Origin: Streptomyces rubrogriseus
Lineage (GTDB): Bacteria; Actinomycetota; Actinomycetes; Streptomycetales; Streptomycetaceae
Direction of reading: 5' to 3'
DNA: 64,000 nucleotides
NCBI RefSeq assembly: GCF_027947575.1
Contig: NZ_CP116256.1
Coordinates: 6,014,001 to 6,078,000, forward strand
Position 1 is the first letter of the stretch; every line of letters starts with the position of its first letter. The position numbers and the translations under genes are program-made. Below the pieces are notes generated by a model. The model did no database searches. It worked only from the letters and a program-made list of their open reading frames with translations, and was not told the origin of the DNA. Below are positions 34,784 to 43,377 of this stretch, piece by piece.

Positions 34784-35443
34784 TCAGGTCACCAGCCCGT
34801 GGCGGTAGGCGAAGACGACCGCCTGGACGCGGTCGCGCAGGTCGAGTTTGGTGAGGATGCGGGAGACGAAGGTCTTGACGGTCTCGGGGCTGATCACGAG
34901 GGCCGCGGCGATCTCGCTGTTGGACAGCCCGTCCGCGATCAGGCGCAGGACCTCCGTCTCCCGGGGGGTCAGCGGAATGTCCCGCGCGGTGCCCTCGGCG
35001 GGGCGGATCCGGGCCGCGTACCGGCCCACGAGGCGGCGCGTCACGTCGGGGTCGAGCAGCGCCGCGCCCATGGCCACGGTGCGGATGCCGTGCAGCAGCC
35101 GGTCCGGCGGCGCGTCCTTGAGCAGGAAGCCGCTGGCGCCCGCGCGCAGCGCCTCGTAGACGTACTCGTCCAGGTTGAACGTCGTCACCACGAGCACCTT
35201 CACGGGGTGCGCCACCCCGGCACCGGCGAGCAGGCGGGTGGCCTCCAGGCCGTCGAGCACCGGCATGCGGATGTCCATCACCACGACGTCCGGGCGCAGT
35301 TCGCGGGCCAGGTCGACCCCGGTCCGCCCGTCCCCGCACTCGCCGACCACCTCGAGGTCGGGCTGGGCGTCGACGATCGTCGCGAGCCCGGTGCGGATGA
35401 GTGCCTGGTCGTCGCAGATCAAGACCCGGATCGGCGCGCTCAT
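34784..35443 (-). CDS. NarL-type response regulator
   Basis: 219 residues. Receiver domain with D11/D12 pocket, phospho-acceptor D57 (VVMDIRMPVLDG) and LLKDAP. LuxR helix-turn-helix LTPRETEVLRLIADGLSNSE with KTFVSRILTKLDLRD. It overlaps the kinase gene by four bases (ATGA), so translation is coupled. The kinase in turn overlaps a CPBP protease gene, making a three-gene unit that may sense membrane or export state. Targets are unknown. Confidence 0.93.
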   Translation of the reverse strand: MSAPIRVLICDDQALIRTGLATIVDAQPDLEVVGECGDGRTGVDLARELRPDVVVMDIRMPVLDGLEATRLLAGAGVAHPVKVLVVTTFNLDEYVYEALRAGASGFLLKDAPPDRLLHGIRTVAMGAALLDPDVTRRLVGRYAARIRPAEGTARDIPLTPRETEVLRLIADGLSNSEIAAALVISPETVKTFVSRILTKLDLRDRVQAVVFAYRHGLVT

Positions 35444-36606
35444 GCCGTGCTTCCCCCGCTCCCGCCGGGTATCCGGGCCCGGACGACGAAGCCGCCGTCC
35501 GCCGGGCGGTCGGTGCTGAACTCGCCGCCCAGTACGTCGACCCTCTCCCGCAGGCCCGCCAGCCCCCGCCCGCTTCCGCCGGGGGACGCGGCCCCCGTGC
35601 CGGAGCCGTCCGTGCCGACCTCCACCGTGATCTCCCGTTCCCCGTGGCGCACCAGGACCGAGGTCCTGCCGCCGTGGTCGTACTTGAGGGCGTTGGTCAG
35701 GGCCTCCTGGACGACACGGTAGGCCACGAGGTCGGAGCTGCCGGTGGCCGCCGCCGGGGTGCCCTCCTCGGTGAACTCCACCGGCTGCCCGGCCCGGCGG
35801 GTCTGCTCGACCAGCGTGAGCACCCGGCCGACGGGTGGTGTCCTGGGCTCGCCGGTGCCGTGGTCGGGGTTGAGGAGGTCGAGCAGGTGCCGCAGGTCGG
35901 TGATGGCCCGCCGGCCGGTGTCGCTGACCGCGGCCAGGCTCTCGTCGAGCCGCTCGGGCGCGGCGGTCAGGTACCGGGCCGCCTCGGACTGCACGACCAT
36001 CGCCGTCACGTGGTGGGTCACCACGTCGTGCAACTCGCGGGCGATGCGGGTCCGTTCGGCGTTGCGGGCGTCCTCGGCGACCCGGCTGCGGCGTTCGGCC
36101 TCCGCGGCCCGCGCGGAGCGCATCCACGCGCCGATGCCCCACGCCAGGGCGAGGATCAGGTAGAACGTCACGTACTCGACCAGCGTCTCGTCGCCGCCGC
36201 GCGCGTTCAGCCCGACGGCCATGGCCACGTACGCGAGGGTGGCGGCGACCTGCGTGGCACGCCGGTACTTCTCCTGGTGGGAGCCCGCGTTGATCAGCAC
36301 GATCGGGAGCGCGGCGCCCGCGAACAGGTGGTAGCCGCGCAGTTGGTCGAGGGCGAAGCCGAGCGAGACCAGGGCGAGGCACAGGAGTGTCCACCGCCGG
36401 CGCACGGCCAGCGGGACGGACTGGAGAACGGCCGCCACCCCGGCCAGCGCGTCGGCGGGTCGGGTCGGCAGGCCGCCGATCTCCGTGCCCTGACCGCGGA
36501 GCGACGGCAGCAGCGACGCGACGAGCAGCAGCACCCCGAGCGGGAGGTCCCGGACCGTGACGTCGAGTCGACGCCACAGCTCCAGGACCCGTCGTCGATC
36601 GATCAC
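35440..36606 (-). CDS. Sensor histidine kinase, HisKA_3 type
   Basis: 388 residues from GTG 36606, which overlaps the protease stop (GTGA). About five hydrophobic segments in the first 160 residues form the sensor part; no large extracytoplasmic domain is seen. Phospho-acceptor near H193 (RIARELHDVVTHHVTAMV). The HATPase domain contains YRVVQEALTNALKYDHG. The first Gly box reads GTDGSGTGAASPGGSGRGLAGLRE, where the usual DNG is replaced by GTDG, a slight divergence. It pairs with the next gene. The stimulus may be related to the membrane protease encoded just upstream. Confidence 0.92.
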   Translation of the reverse strand: MIDRRRVLELWRRLDVTVRDLPLGVLLLVASLLPSLRGQGTEIGGLPTRPADALAGVAAVLQSVPLAVRRRWTLLCLALVSLGFALDQLRGYHLFAGAALPIVLINAGSHQEKYRRATQVAATLAYVAMAVGLNARGGDETLVEYVTFYLILALAWGIGAWMRSARAAEAERRSRVAEDARNAERTRIARELHDVVTHHVTAMVVQSEAARYLTAAPERLDESLAAVSDTGRRAITDLRHLLDLLNPDHGTGEPRTPPVGRVLTLVEQTRRAGQPVEFTEEGTPAAATGSSDLVAYRVVQEALTNALKYDHGGRTSVLVRHGEREITVEVGTDGSGTGAASPGGSGRGLAGLRERVDVLGGEFSTDRPADGGFVVRARIPGGSGGSTA

Positions 36607-37445
36607 CGGGGAAGTGTAGCGGCGGAGTTGGCGCCCGCGGCACGGCGCCGCGAGCCGAACGCCACGACGTTCCCGCGCCGGTGCGCCAGCCACAGGAACA
36701 CCAGGGTCAGCAGCGCCCCGAAGCCCACCGAGTACACGCTGCCCTCCGGGCCGAAGTCGCCGCCGGTGAGCAGCTTGGGACCCGACATGGTGGCGTCCAG
36801 CAGGCCCTCGCTGTCGCCGTTGCCGGAGACGACGGTGCTGAAGATGCCGCCCGCGGCGAAGTTCCAGCCGAAGTGCACACCGATGGTCAGCCACAGGTTG
36901 CGGGTGGCGGCGTACGCCGCGGCGAGCATGAAGCCGGCCTCGATGGCGATGGCGAGGGCGCCCCACAGGGTGGCGTCCTCGTTGAGCAGGTGCATGAGGC
37001 CGAACGCGAGGCCGGTCAGGCCCAGTGCGAGGTACGTGCCGATGTGCTCCTCGATGATCCGGAACAGGACCCCGCGGAACACGACCTCCTCCGTCGCGGC
37101 GGCGGCGGCCATGAACCCGACCAGCCCGACCGCGCCCTGCACCGAGCCCAGTCCCTCGACCTCGTAGTGCCCGGAGGTGTAGAGGTTCACGATGACGGCC
37201 GAGAACATCCCGACGCCGATCAGCGTCCCCCAGCCCGCCTTGGCCGCGGCGGTGTCCAGGGCCACGTCCAGGGCCTCCCGGCGCTCGGTCCGCCGCACCA
37301 CCCAGGCGTACACGAACACCACGAGCGCCACCGACGTGAGACCGACCACCAGCGTGAGCCAGTCGTTGTCCTTCACCGCCTGAACGGCGATGCCGCCGAT
37401 GGCGTAGGCCACCAGCACGGCCAGGAACTGCCACACGAACCTCAC
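36603..37445 (-). CDS. CPBP (CAAX-type) intramembrane metalloprotease
   Basis: 280 residues, about eight membrane segments. The Abi/CPBP motifs are complete: EEVVFRGVLFRII (motif 1, EExxxR), FGLMHL (motif 2, FxxxH) and a third HFGWNFAAGG. These proteins are glutamate-type intramembrane proteases or bacteriocin-immunity relatives. It is the first gene of an operon with a NarL-type kinase and regulator, overlapping the kinase start (GTGA). A role in processing a membrane signal for the kinase is a reasonable guess and nothing more. Confidence 0.9.
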   Translation of the reverse strand: MRFVWQFLAVLVAYAIGGIAVQAVKDNDWLTLVVGLTSVALVVFVYAWVVRRTERREALDVALDTAAAKAGWGTLIGVGMFSAVIVNLYTSGHYEVEGLGSVQGAVGLVGFMAAAAATEEVVFRGVLFRIIEEHIGTYLALGLTGLAFGLMHLLNEDATLWGALAIAIEAGFMLAAAYAATRNLWLTIGVHFGWNFAAGGIFSTVVSGNGDSEGLLDATMSGPKLLTGGDFGPEGSVYSVGFGALLTLVFLWLAHRRGNVVAFGSRRRAAGANSAATLPR

Positions 37446-37606
37446 GGGAACTCCTTCGTCGGGCCCGTGACTCGAGTGCCGCGGGACTGCACCGGACGCT
37501 ACGGATCCGGCGGCCGCAGATCGTCACCTCACGGTGGACACCTGTCTGTAGCTCGCTCGGGGGACAAGGGCCCGTGGCCCCGCGGGACAGGTCGTAGCCT
37601 CGTGCC

Positions 37607-38521
37607 ATGACCAGCGACTTCGCCGACGCCCTCGCCTCCGGCCCGCTCGTGCTGGACGGCGGGCTGTCCAACCAGCTGGAGGCGGCCGGGCACGATCTGG
37701 GCGACGCGCTGTGGTCGGCCCGGCTGCTCGCCGACGACCCCGAGGCGATCACGCGGGCCCACCTCGCCTACTTCGAGGCGGGCGCCGACGTGGTGATCAC
37801 CTCCAGCTACCAGGCCACCTTCGAGGGCTTCGCCCGGCGCGGCATCGGGCGGGAGCGGGCCGCCGAACTGCTCGCGCTCAGCGTGGCCTCGGCCCGCGAG
37901 GCCGCCCGCCGGGCACGGACGGCCCGCCCGGAGCGCGCACTGTGGGTGGCGGCGTCGGCGGGCCCGTACGGGGCGATGCTCGCGGACGGCTCCGAGTACC
38001 GGGGACGGTACGGCCTCGGCAGGGGCGAACTGGAGCGCTTCCACCGCCCCCGCCTGGAGGCGCTGGCCGCCGCACGGCCCGACGTCCTCGCGCTGGAGAC
38101 GGTCCCGGACACCGACGAGGCGGCGGCGCTGCTGAGGGCGGTGCGCGGGCTGGGCGTGCCCGCCTGGCTGTCGTACACGGTGGCCGGGGACCGCACCCGG
38201 GCCGGGCAGCCGCTGGACGAGGCCTTCGCCCTGGCCGCCGACGCGGACGAGGTGATCGCGGTGGGCGTCAACTGCTGCGCCCCCGAGGACGTGTCCGGCG
38301 CGGTCGAGACCGCCGCCCGCGTCACCGGCAAACCGGTCGTCGCCTATCCCAACAGCGGGGAGACGTGGGACGCGAAGTCCCGTGGCTGGCGGGGGCCTTC
38401 GTCGTACCCGGCCGAGCGGGTGCGGGACTGGCGGGAGCGCGGGGCGCGGCTGGTCGGCGGCTGCTGCCGAGTGGGCCCGGAGACGATCGCGTCGATCGCG
38501 CGGTCCCTGTCCCGGGAGTGA
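37607..38521 (+). CDS. mmuM: Homocysteine S-methyltransferase
   Basis: 304 residues, the normal size of MmuM. A (beta/alpha)8 barrel with the zinc-ligand cysteines in VGVNCCAPED (about residue 225) and VGGCCRVGPETI near the C-terminus. LDGGLSNQLEAAG near the N-terminus holds the conserved substrate loop. It transfers a methyl group from S-methylmethionine (or S-adenosylmethionine) to homocysteine, giving methionine. The ribosome site before ATG 37607 is weak. It stands alone, 161 bases from the divergent CPBP gene. Confidence 0.94.
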   Translation: MTSDFADALASGPLVLDGGLSNQLEAAGHDLGDALWSARLLADDPEAITRAHLAYFEAGADVVITSSYQATFEGFARRGIGRERAAELLALSVASAREAARRARTARPERALWVAASAGPYGAMLADGSEYRGRYGLGRGELERFHRPRLEALAAARPDVLALETVPDTDEAAALLRAVRGLGVPAWLSYTVAGDRTRAGQPLDEAFALAADADEVIAVGVNCCAPEDVSGAVETAARVTGKPVVAYPNSGETWDAKSRGWRGPSSYPAERVRDWRERGARLVGGCCRVGPETIASIARSLSRE

Positions 38522-38593
38522 GCGGTACGGCGTGTGCCAAGATTGCCGTGAACAGGCGTTCGGGGGCGGCGGCGGGTTCGGCGGGGGGACGGC

Positions 38594-39556
38594 ATGGGAC
38601 GCGGGGAGCGGACGGGACACGGGGCGGCACCGGGGGTGCTGGTCGCCGCCGCGGTGGTCGGGACGCTGTCCGTCGCCGCGCTCGCGCTGCGGCCCGCGGA
38701 GGGGTTGCTCCACTCCGGCCGGGGTCCGCTCGGTCACTGGGGTTTCGTGGCGATCGGGGCGTCCGTCGCCTGGACCTTCGGGGCCTGGACGGTCGTACAG
38801 CGTCTTCGCTCCCGTTTCGGCGCCGATCGCCTTTCGCTGCCGCCGGGTGAGGAGCGGCTGCGGGAAGCCGCCGCGCCCCTGCTGCTCGCCGCGACGGGCG
38901 TCATCGGCCTCCTGGCCCTGGTCCTGCACCGGTTCTCCACCGGCGGCAGCACGACCGGCCCGCCGCCGCCCCTCGCGACGCGACCGGCGCCCTCACCGAC
39001 CCTCGTCACTCTCCCGCCCGGGCAGCCGCACAGCTCGACGGACCATTCCTCCCTGCCGCTGTACCTCGTGCTCGCGCTGCTGGCCGCGGTCGCCGTCGTG
39101 CTCGTCGTGGTGGCCGTCGTACGGCGGCTGCGGCGGTTCGGCCTGCGGGTGCCGCAGCGTCCCGGACCGCAGGGCACCGCCGCGCAGGACGACGACGCGC
39201 GGCTGCTGCTGTCCGCCGTGGACTCGGGCCGCCGCGCCCTGGCCGGCCAGGACGACGACGCCCGGGCGGCCGTGATCGCCTGTTACGCCGCGATGGAGGA
39301 GGCTCTCGCGGCGTCCGGTGTACCGCGGCACGCCTCCGACAGCCCCGCCGACCTGCTCACCCGCGCCGCCGGTACGGGCTTCGCCCCGGGTCCGGCCGCG
39401 CCGCGTCTCACCGCGCTGTTCCGCGAGGCCCGTTACTCCTCGCACCCGATGCACGGCTCGCACCGTAAGGCCGCGGCGGACGCCCTGGAGGAGATCGCCT
39501 CCCTGCTCCGGGACCGTGACGCGGACGCGGACGCGGGCCGGGAGACGGGGCGGTGA
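38594..39556 (+). CDS. DUF4129 membrane protein, first gene of a MoxR operon
   Basis: 320 residues. Membrane segments near 14-33, 47-66, 93-113 and 150-172 (the last is LPLYLVLALLAAVAVVLVVVA). The cytoplasmic C-terminal 130 residues contain AVIACYAAMEEALAASGVPR and FREARYSSHPM, the DUF4129 motif. Such proteins regularly accompany MoxR AAA ATPases and DUF58 proteins. It overlaps the next gene by four bases (GTGA), the first of four such joints in this five-gene operon. Ribosome site GCGGGGGGAC precedes ATG 38594. Confidence 0.87.
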   Translation: MGRGERTGHGAAPGVLVAAAVVGTLSVAALALRPAEGLLHSGRGPLGHWGFVAIGASVAWTFGAWTVVQRLRSRFGADRLSLPPGEERLREAAAPLLLAATGVIGLLALVLHRFSTGGSTTGPPPPLATRPAPSPTLVTLPPGQPHSSTDHSSLPLYLVLALLAAVAVVLVVVAVVRRLRRFGLRVPQRPGPQGTAAQDDDARLLLSAVDSGRRALAGQDDDARAAVIACYAAMEEALAASGVPRHASDSPADLLTRAAGTGFAPGPAAPRLTALFREARYSSHPMHGSHRKAAADALEEIASLLRDRDADADAGRETGR

Positions 39557-40224
39557 ACCGGCCCGCGGAGGAGACCTCGGTGGCGAAGACCTCAGTGGTG
39601 GAGACATCAGTGGTGGAGACATCAGTGGCCAGGACCTCGGAAGACGACATGCTCAGCCTGCCGCGGCTCGGGCTGCTCGGCGGCGCGGTCGCCGGCTCGG
39701 GCGTCCTGCTCGTCCTGCTCTTCGACGGCCCCGTGGCCGCCGGTGCCCTGGTGGCCCTGCTCGTCGCCGTGGCCGTGCTCGCCGCCCGGTACGTCGCCGG
39801 GGCGGGCGCCCTGGACTCGGCGTACCGCGACGAGGTGCGGCTGCTGCGGACCCGGGCCCCGGGCATGGGCGAGTGGCGGCGGAACGTGGGCACGTCCACC
39901 GGCCCCGACGGCGCCCTCTACTACCGTGCGGTGCTCCGGACCGAGCTGCGCCGCCTGTACGCGGCCGCGCTCGCCGAGCACCACCACGTGTCCCTGGAGC
40001 ACCAGCCCGAGCGGGCGGCCGAACTGGTCGGCCCCGAGCTGTGGCCGTGGCTCGGCCCCGTGCCACCGGGCACCGGACCCGACGGCGAGGTGCCCCTCGA
40101 CGTACTGCGCCGCCTCGTCGACCGCCTCGAGGCACTCGGCTCACCCCGTACTCCCGGCGCCCACACCCCCAGCACCAGCACCCGCACCCGCAACCCCCGC
40201 ACCGGTAAGGACCAAGCGACGTGA
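39553..40224 (+). CDS. Small membrane protein of MoxR/DUF58 operon, pentapeptide-repeat N-terminus
   Basis: 223 residues. Residues 8-27 are four pentapeptides of the form TSVVE or TSVAK encoded by a 15-bp tandem repeat. Two adjacent hydrophobic segments follow near residues 36-80 (LGLLGGAVAGSGVLLVLLFD and ALVALLVAVAVLAARYVAG). The C-terminal half is soluble and helical. No family name known to me. GTG 39553 overlaps the preceding stop, but translation could start at ATG 39649 and skip the repeats. It overlaps the MoxR gene by four bases. Confidence 0.78.
   Translation: MNRPAEETSVAKTSVVETSVVETSVARTSEDDMLSLPRLGLLGGAVAGSGVLLVLLFDGPVAAGALVALLVAVAVLAARYVAGAGALDSAYRDEVRLLRTRAPGMGEWRRNVGTSTGPDGALYYRAVLRTELRRLYAAALAEHHHVSLEHQPERAAELVGPELWPWLGPVPPGTGPDGEVPLDVLRRLVDRLEALGSPRTPGAHTPSTSTRTRNPRTGKDQAT
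39574..39633 (+). repeat. 15-bp tandem repeat, four units, inside a gene
   Basis: Units ACCTCGGTGGCGAAG, ACCTCAGTGGTGGAG, ACATCAGTGGTGGAG and ACATCAGTGGCCAGG are contiguous and in frame, encoding TSVAK, TSVVE, TSVVE and TSVAR. As the period is a multiple of three, copy number can change without a frameshift. Confidence 0.85.
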
Positions 40225-41219
40225 CGACTACCTCCACGCCCCAGCTCCGCACCGCCGAGCAGGTCGGCGAGCAGGCCGGTGCCGTACTGCGCGAGATCGG
40301 CCGTGCGGTCGTCGGCAAACCGGACGCCCTGGAACACGTGATGCTGGCCGTGCTGGCGGGCGGTCACGTCCTCGTCGAGGACCTGCCGGGACTCGGCAAG
40401 ACGCTCCTCGCCCGGTCCTTCGCCACCACCCTCGGCCTGGACTTCCGGCGGATCCAGTTCACGCCCGACCTGCTGCCCTCCGACGTCACCGGGACGCCGC
40501 TGTACGACCAGCGCTCCGGCGAGATGGTGTTCCACCCCGGCCCGGTCTTCACGCACCTGCTGCTCGCCGACGAGATCAACCGGACGCCCCCGAAGACCCA
40601 GGCCGCGCTGCTGGAGGCGATGGCCGAGTCGCAGGTGACCGTGGACGGCGAGACCCGGCCGCTCGCCGACCCCTTCCTGGTGATCGCGACCGCCAACCCG
40701 GTGGAGTACGAGGGCACCTACTCGCTGCCCGAGGCGCAGCTCGACCGGTTCCAGCTGCGGGTGCGCATGGGGTATCTGGCCGCGCGGGAGGAGCTGGCGA
40801 TGCTGCGGGCCCGGATCGACCGGGCCGCGCCCGAGGCCGTACTGGAAAGGCTCGCCGGGCCGGACGACGTCGTGGCGTGGCGGGCCGTCGTGGAGCGGGT
40901 GGAGATCGACGACGACCTGCTGGAGTACGCCGTCGCGCTCGTCGGCGCGACCCGCGACCACCCGCAGATCAGCATCGGGGCCTCGCCGCGCGGCGGACTC
41001 GCCCTGGTCCAGCTCGCCCGCGCCCGCGCCGTGCTGGACGGCCGCGACTACGTCGTCCCGGAGGACGTCAAGGGCCTCGCGGTGCCCGCGCTGGCCCACC
41101 GGGTTTCGCTGCGGCCGGAGTTGTGGGTGCGCGAGATGTCCACGGACGACGTGCTGCGCGAGATAGTCGACAGTGTGGATACGCCGACGACGCGGCGTAC
41201 GGCCGCGGCCTCGTCGTGA
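40221..41219 (+). CDS. MoxR-type AAA+ ATPase
   Basis: 332 residues. Walker A is LPGLGKTLLARSFA (about residue 56), Walker B LLLADEINRTPPKTQAALLE, sensor 1 VIATANPVEYEGTYSLPEAQ, all typical of MoxR. The C-terminal helical lid contains GASPRGGLALVQLARARA. MoxR proteins act as chaperones that assemble or activate other complexes, often with DUF58 and vWA partners. GTG 40221 overlaps the preceding stop, and the stop at 41219 overlaps the DUF58 start; both are GTGA. It is the core of the five-gene operon. Confidence 0.95.
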   Translation: MTTTSTPQLRTAEQVGEQAGAVLREIGRAVVGKPDALEHVMLAVLAGGHVLVEDLPGLGKTLLARSFATTLGLDFRRIQFTPDLLPSDVTGTPLYDQRSGEMVFHPGPVFTHLLLADEINRTPPKTQAALLEAMAESQVTVDGETRPLADPFLVIATANPVEYEGTYSLPEAQLDRFQLRVRMGYLAAREELAMLRARIDRAAPEAVLERLAGPDDVVAWRAVVERVEIDDDLLEYAVALVGATRDHPQISIGASPRGGLALVQLARARAVLDGRDYVVPEDVKGLAVPALAHRVSLRPELWVREMSTDDVLREIVDSVDTPTTRRTAAASS

Positions 41220-42592
41220 CCGCGCCCGCGCCGCGCCCGGCACCGGCTGTCGCGCCGACTCCCGTGCCCCGGCCGAGCCCGGCGGTGGTCCGCGCCCTGG
41301 AGGGGCGCACCGCCCCGACGCAGCCACCGGCACCGCCGCCCGGTGGCCCGCGCCCGAGCGAGCGCACCCTGCGCCTGCTGACCGTCGCGGTCGTGGCACT
41401 GGCCGCCGCGCTGGTCACCGGCCGGGCGTGGCTGCTGGCACTCGCGGCGGCACCGCTGGTCCTGCTCGCGCTGGCACTGCCCCGCGCCCACGCCCGCCGC
41501 GTCGAGACGTCCACGACCGTCGAGCCGGGGCGCTGCTTCGAGGGTGACACGGTCACCCTCCGCATCGCGCTGGCCCACGACGGCGAGGCCGTGCGCCTCG
41601 ACCCCGGTGTCACGCTCGGTCCCGGCCTGCGCCTCGACGAGGTCGTCGTCGGCCCGTCCACGGTGACGCTGCGCCACACCGCGCTGCACTGGGGCCGCTG
41701 GTCGCTCGGCCCGGTGGACGTCGACGTGTACGACCCCGGCGGCACCGTCCGGCGCACCGTACGCGTCGAGGCGGCCGAGGTGGCGGTGTTCCCGCGCGCC
41801 ACGCAGGCCCGGTTCACGCCGATCCCGGTGCGGCTGCCGCAGCGGCTCGGCGAGCACGCCTCGCCGCAGTCCGGGGAGGGCGTCGAGGTCATCGGGGTGG
41901 GCCCCTGGGTCCCCGGGGAGCGGCAGCGGCGCATCCACTGGCCGTCGACGACCCGGCGCGGGGCCGTGCAGTTGCACCGGTTCGCGGCCGAGCGGGCCGC
42001 CGACACCGTGATGCTCGTCGACGCGTTCGGAGACGTCGTCGACCCGGTGACCGGACTGTCGTCCCTGGACGAGACGGTGCGGGCCGCCGCCGGGCTCGCC
42101 CGGGCCTATCTGCGCACCCACGACCGGGTCGGCGTCGTCTCCACCGGCGGCACCACGCGGTGGCTGGCGCCGGGCACCGGGGACGCGGCGTTCTACCGCA
42201 TCGTGGAGAGCGTCCTGGACGTCCGCAAGGACCGCGCCTTCGGCGGCGACGGACTCGAACGGGTCCCGCCGCCCGCGCTTCCGGAGGGAGCCCTGGTGTA
42301 CGTGTTCACGCCGCTCAGCGACGCACGGATCCTGGAGGTGCTGCGGGACCTCCAGGCGCGCGGGCGCCGCCCGGTCGTCGTGGAGATACCGAGCGGGGAC
42401 CCGGTGGTGGAACCGGGCGACGAGGCGGGCGAGTTGGGGCTGCGGCTGTGGCGCGCGGAGCGCGACGCGATGCGGTTCGCCCTGCGCGACAGCGGGGTGC
42501 CGGTCCTGCGGCACACCGAGGGCGAGTCACTGGATCTGGCGCTGGCGCCGCTGCTGGCGGGGCGGGTCGGCGGAAGGGGGCGCGCGGGATGA
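41216..42592 (+). CDS. DUF58 domain protein
   Basis: 458 residues from GTG 41216. A Pro/Ala-rich cytoplasmic start (1-50), two close membrane helices (about 50-90), a beta-rich segment, then the DUF58 signature GEGVEVIGVGPWVPGERQRR-IHW near residue 225 and a vWA-like region with MLVDAFGDVVD. DUF58 proteins are regular partners of MoxR ATPases. It sits between the MoxR gene and a membrane-protein gene, with four-base overlaps on both sides. Substrate of the complex is unknown, although Streptomyces DUF58 operons have been linked to cell envelope work. Confidence 0.92.
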   Translation: MTAPAPRPAPAVAPTPVPRPSPAVVRALEGRTAPTQPPAPPPGGPRPSERTLRLLTVAVVALAAALVTGRAWLLALAAAPLVLLALALPRAHARRVETSTTVEPGRCFEGDTVTLRIALAHDGEAVRLDPGVTLGPGLRLDEVVVGPSTVTLRHTALHWGRWSLGPVDVDVYDPGGTVRRTVRVEAAEVAVFPRATQARFTPIPVRLPQRLGEHASPQSGEGVEVIGVGPWVPGERQRRIHWPSTTRRGAVQLHRFAAERAADTVMLVDAFGDVVDPVTGLSSLDETVRAAAGLARAYLRTHDRVGVVSTGGTTRWLAPGTGDAAFYRIVESVLDVRKDRAFGGDGLERVPPPALPEGALVYVFTPLSDARILEVLRDLQARGRRPVVVEIPSGDPVVEPGDEAGELGLRLWRAERDAMRFALRDSGVPVLRHTEGESLDLALAPLLAGRVGGRGRAG

Positions 42593-43185
42593 CGGCGCTG
42601 GACACGCGGGTCGGCGTCCGTGAGTACCTCGGCTACTGGATCGGCACCGTGCCGGTACGGGTGCTGGGGGCGGCGGCGGTCGTGACGGCCTGGCGGCCGT
42701 GGGCGACGGTGGACACGGCCGGGGAGGCCGTGCCCTTCGTCTGCGCGGTCGCCTTCGCGCTGTGGGCGGCGCCCTCGCTGGACCGGCGGCCGTCGGTGGA
42801 GGCCGTCTGGTGGTCCTACCGGCTGCTGCGCCACCGGACGACGCTGCTGGCGTCGGGCGTCGTGGTGGTCGCGGCCTTCAGGGAACCGGCCTGGTGGGAG
42901 GGCGCTGGTGTGGTCGCGCTGTCGGTGGCCTACCTGGTGACCAGTGAGACGTGGCCGTGGCGATGGGGCCGTGGGACCGCCCGGGTGTGGGGCGAGGCGG
43001 TAGCGGCGTGCGCCGGCGCGGGTGTGGTGGCGGCCGCGGCGGCGGTTCCGGTGTCCGGGACGGGCTCCGGGCTGGGACGGTTGATCGCCGCCGCGGCGGT
43101 GGCGGGCCTGGCGGTGGCCGGCGGCGCGGTACTGCGGGCCCGCTGGCGGAACGATGCCCCGAAGTCCCGAGTTCCGGGGAACTGA
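42589..43185 (+). CDS. Membrane protein, last gene of the MoxR/DUF58 operon
   Basis: 198 residues with five or six hydrophobic segments, starting EYLGYWIGTVPVRVLGAAAVV. No recognised domain. ATG 42589 overlaps the DUF58 stop (ATGA), so it is certainly co-translated. The basic C-terminus (RARWRNDAPKSRV) is cytoplasmic if the usual positive-inside rule holds. A small hairpin six bases after the stop may end the operon. Confidence 0.75.
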   Translation: MTALDTRVGVREYLGYWIGTVPVRVLGAAAVVTAWRPWATVDTAGEAVPFVCAVAFALWAAPSLDRRPSVEAVWWSYRLLRHRTTLLASGVVVVAAFREPAWWEGAGVVALSVAYLVTSETWPWRWGRGTARVWGEAVAACAGAGVVAAAAAVPVSGTGSGLGRLIAAAAVAGLAVAGGAVLRARWRNDAPKSRVPGN

Positions 43186-43190
43186 GGGGC

Positions 43191-43206
43191 AACGGGATTT
43201 CCCGTT
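43191..43206. terminator. Small palindromic hairpin after the MoxR operon
   Basis: AACGGGA-TT-TCCCGTT is a perfect 16-base palindrome five bases after the operon's last stop codon. It is rather short for a terminator on its own; a second GTTCC/GGAAC dyad overlaps the end of the preceding gene. Confidence 0.5.
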
Positions 43207-43377
43207 CGGCAGCGGGAGAATCCCCGTCGCGAAACCCTTCGGACGGCCATCCGTTAATTCGGTCGCAAGACATTCACACTCTGTCAATTTCCGTCCCAGC
43301 CCTTCATATGACGGCTGGTAGCGTGCCCAACGCTTCACCCCCACAGAACGAAGTAACCGATCTTTGGATTTCACTTC

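Noticed and set aside
43191-43206. Palindrome as a regulator site for dacB
   Set aside because: It lies 172 bases from the dacB ATG and directly after an operon end, so a terminator role is likelier.
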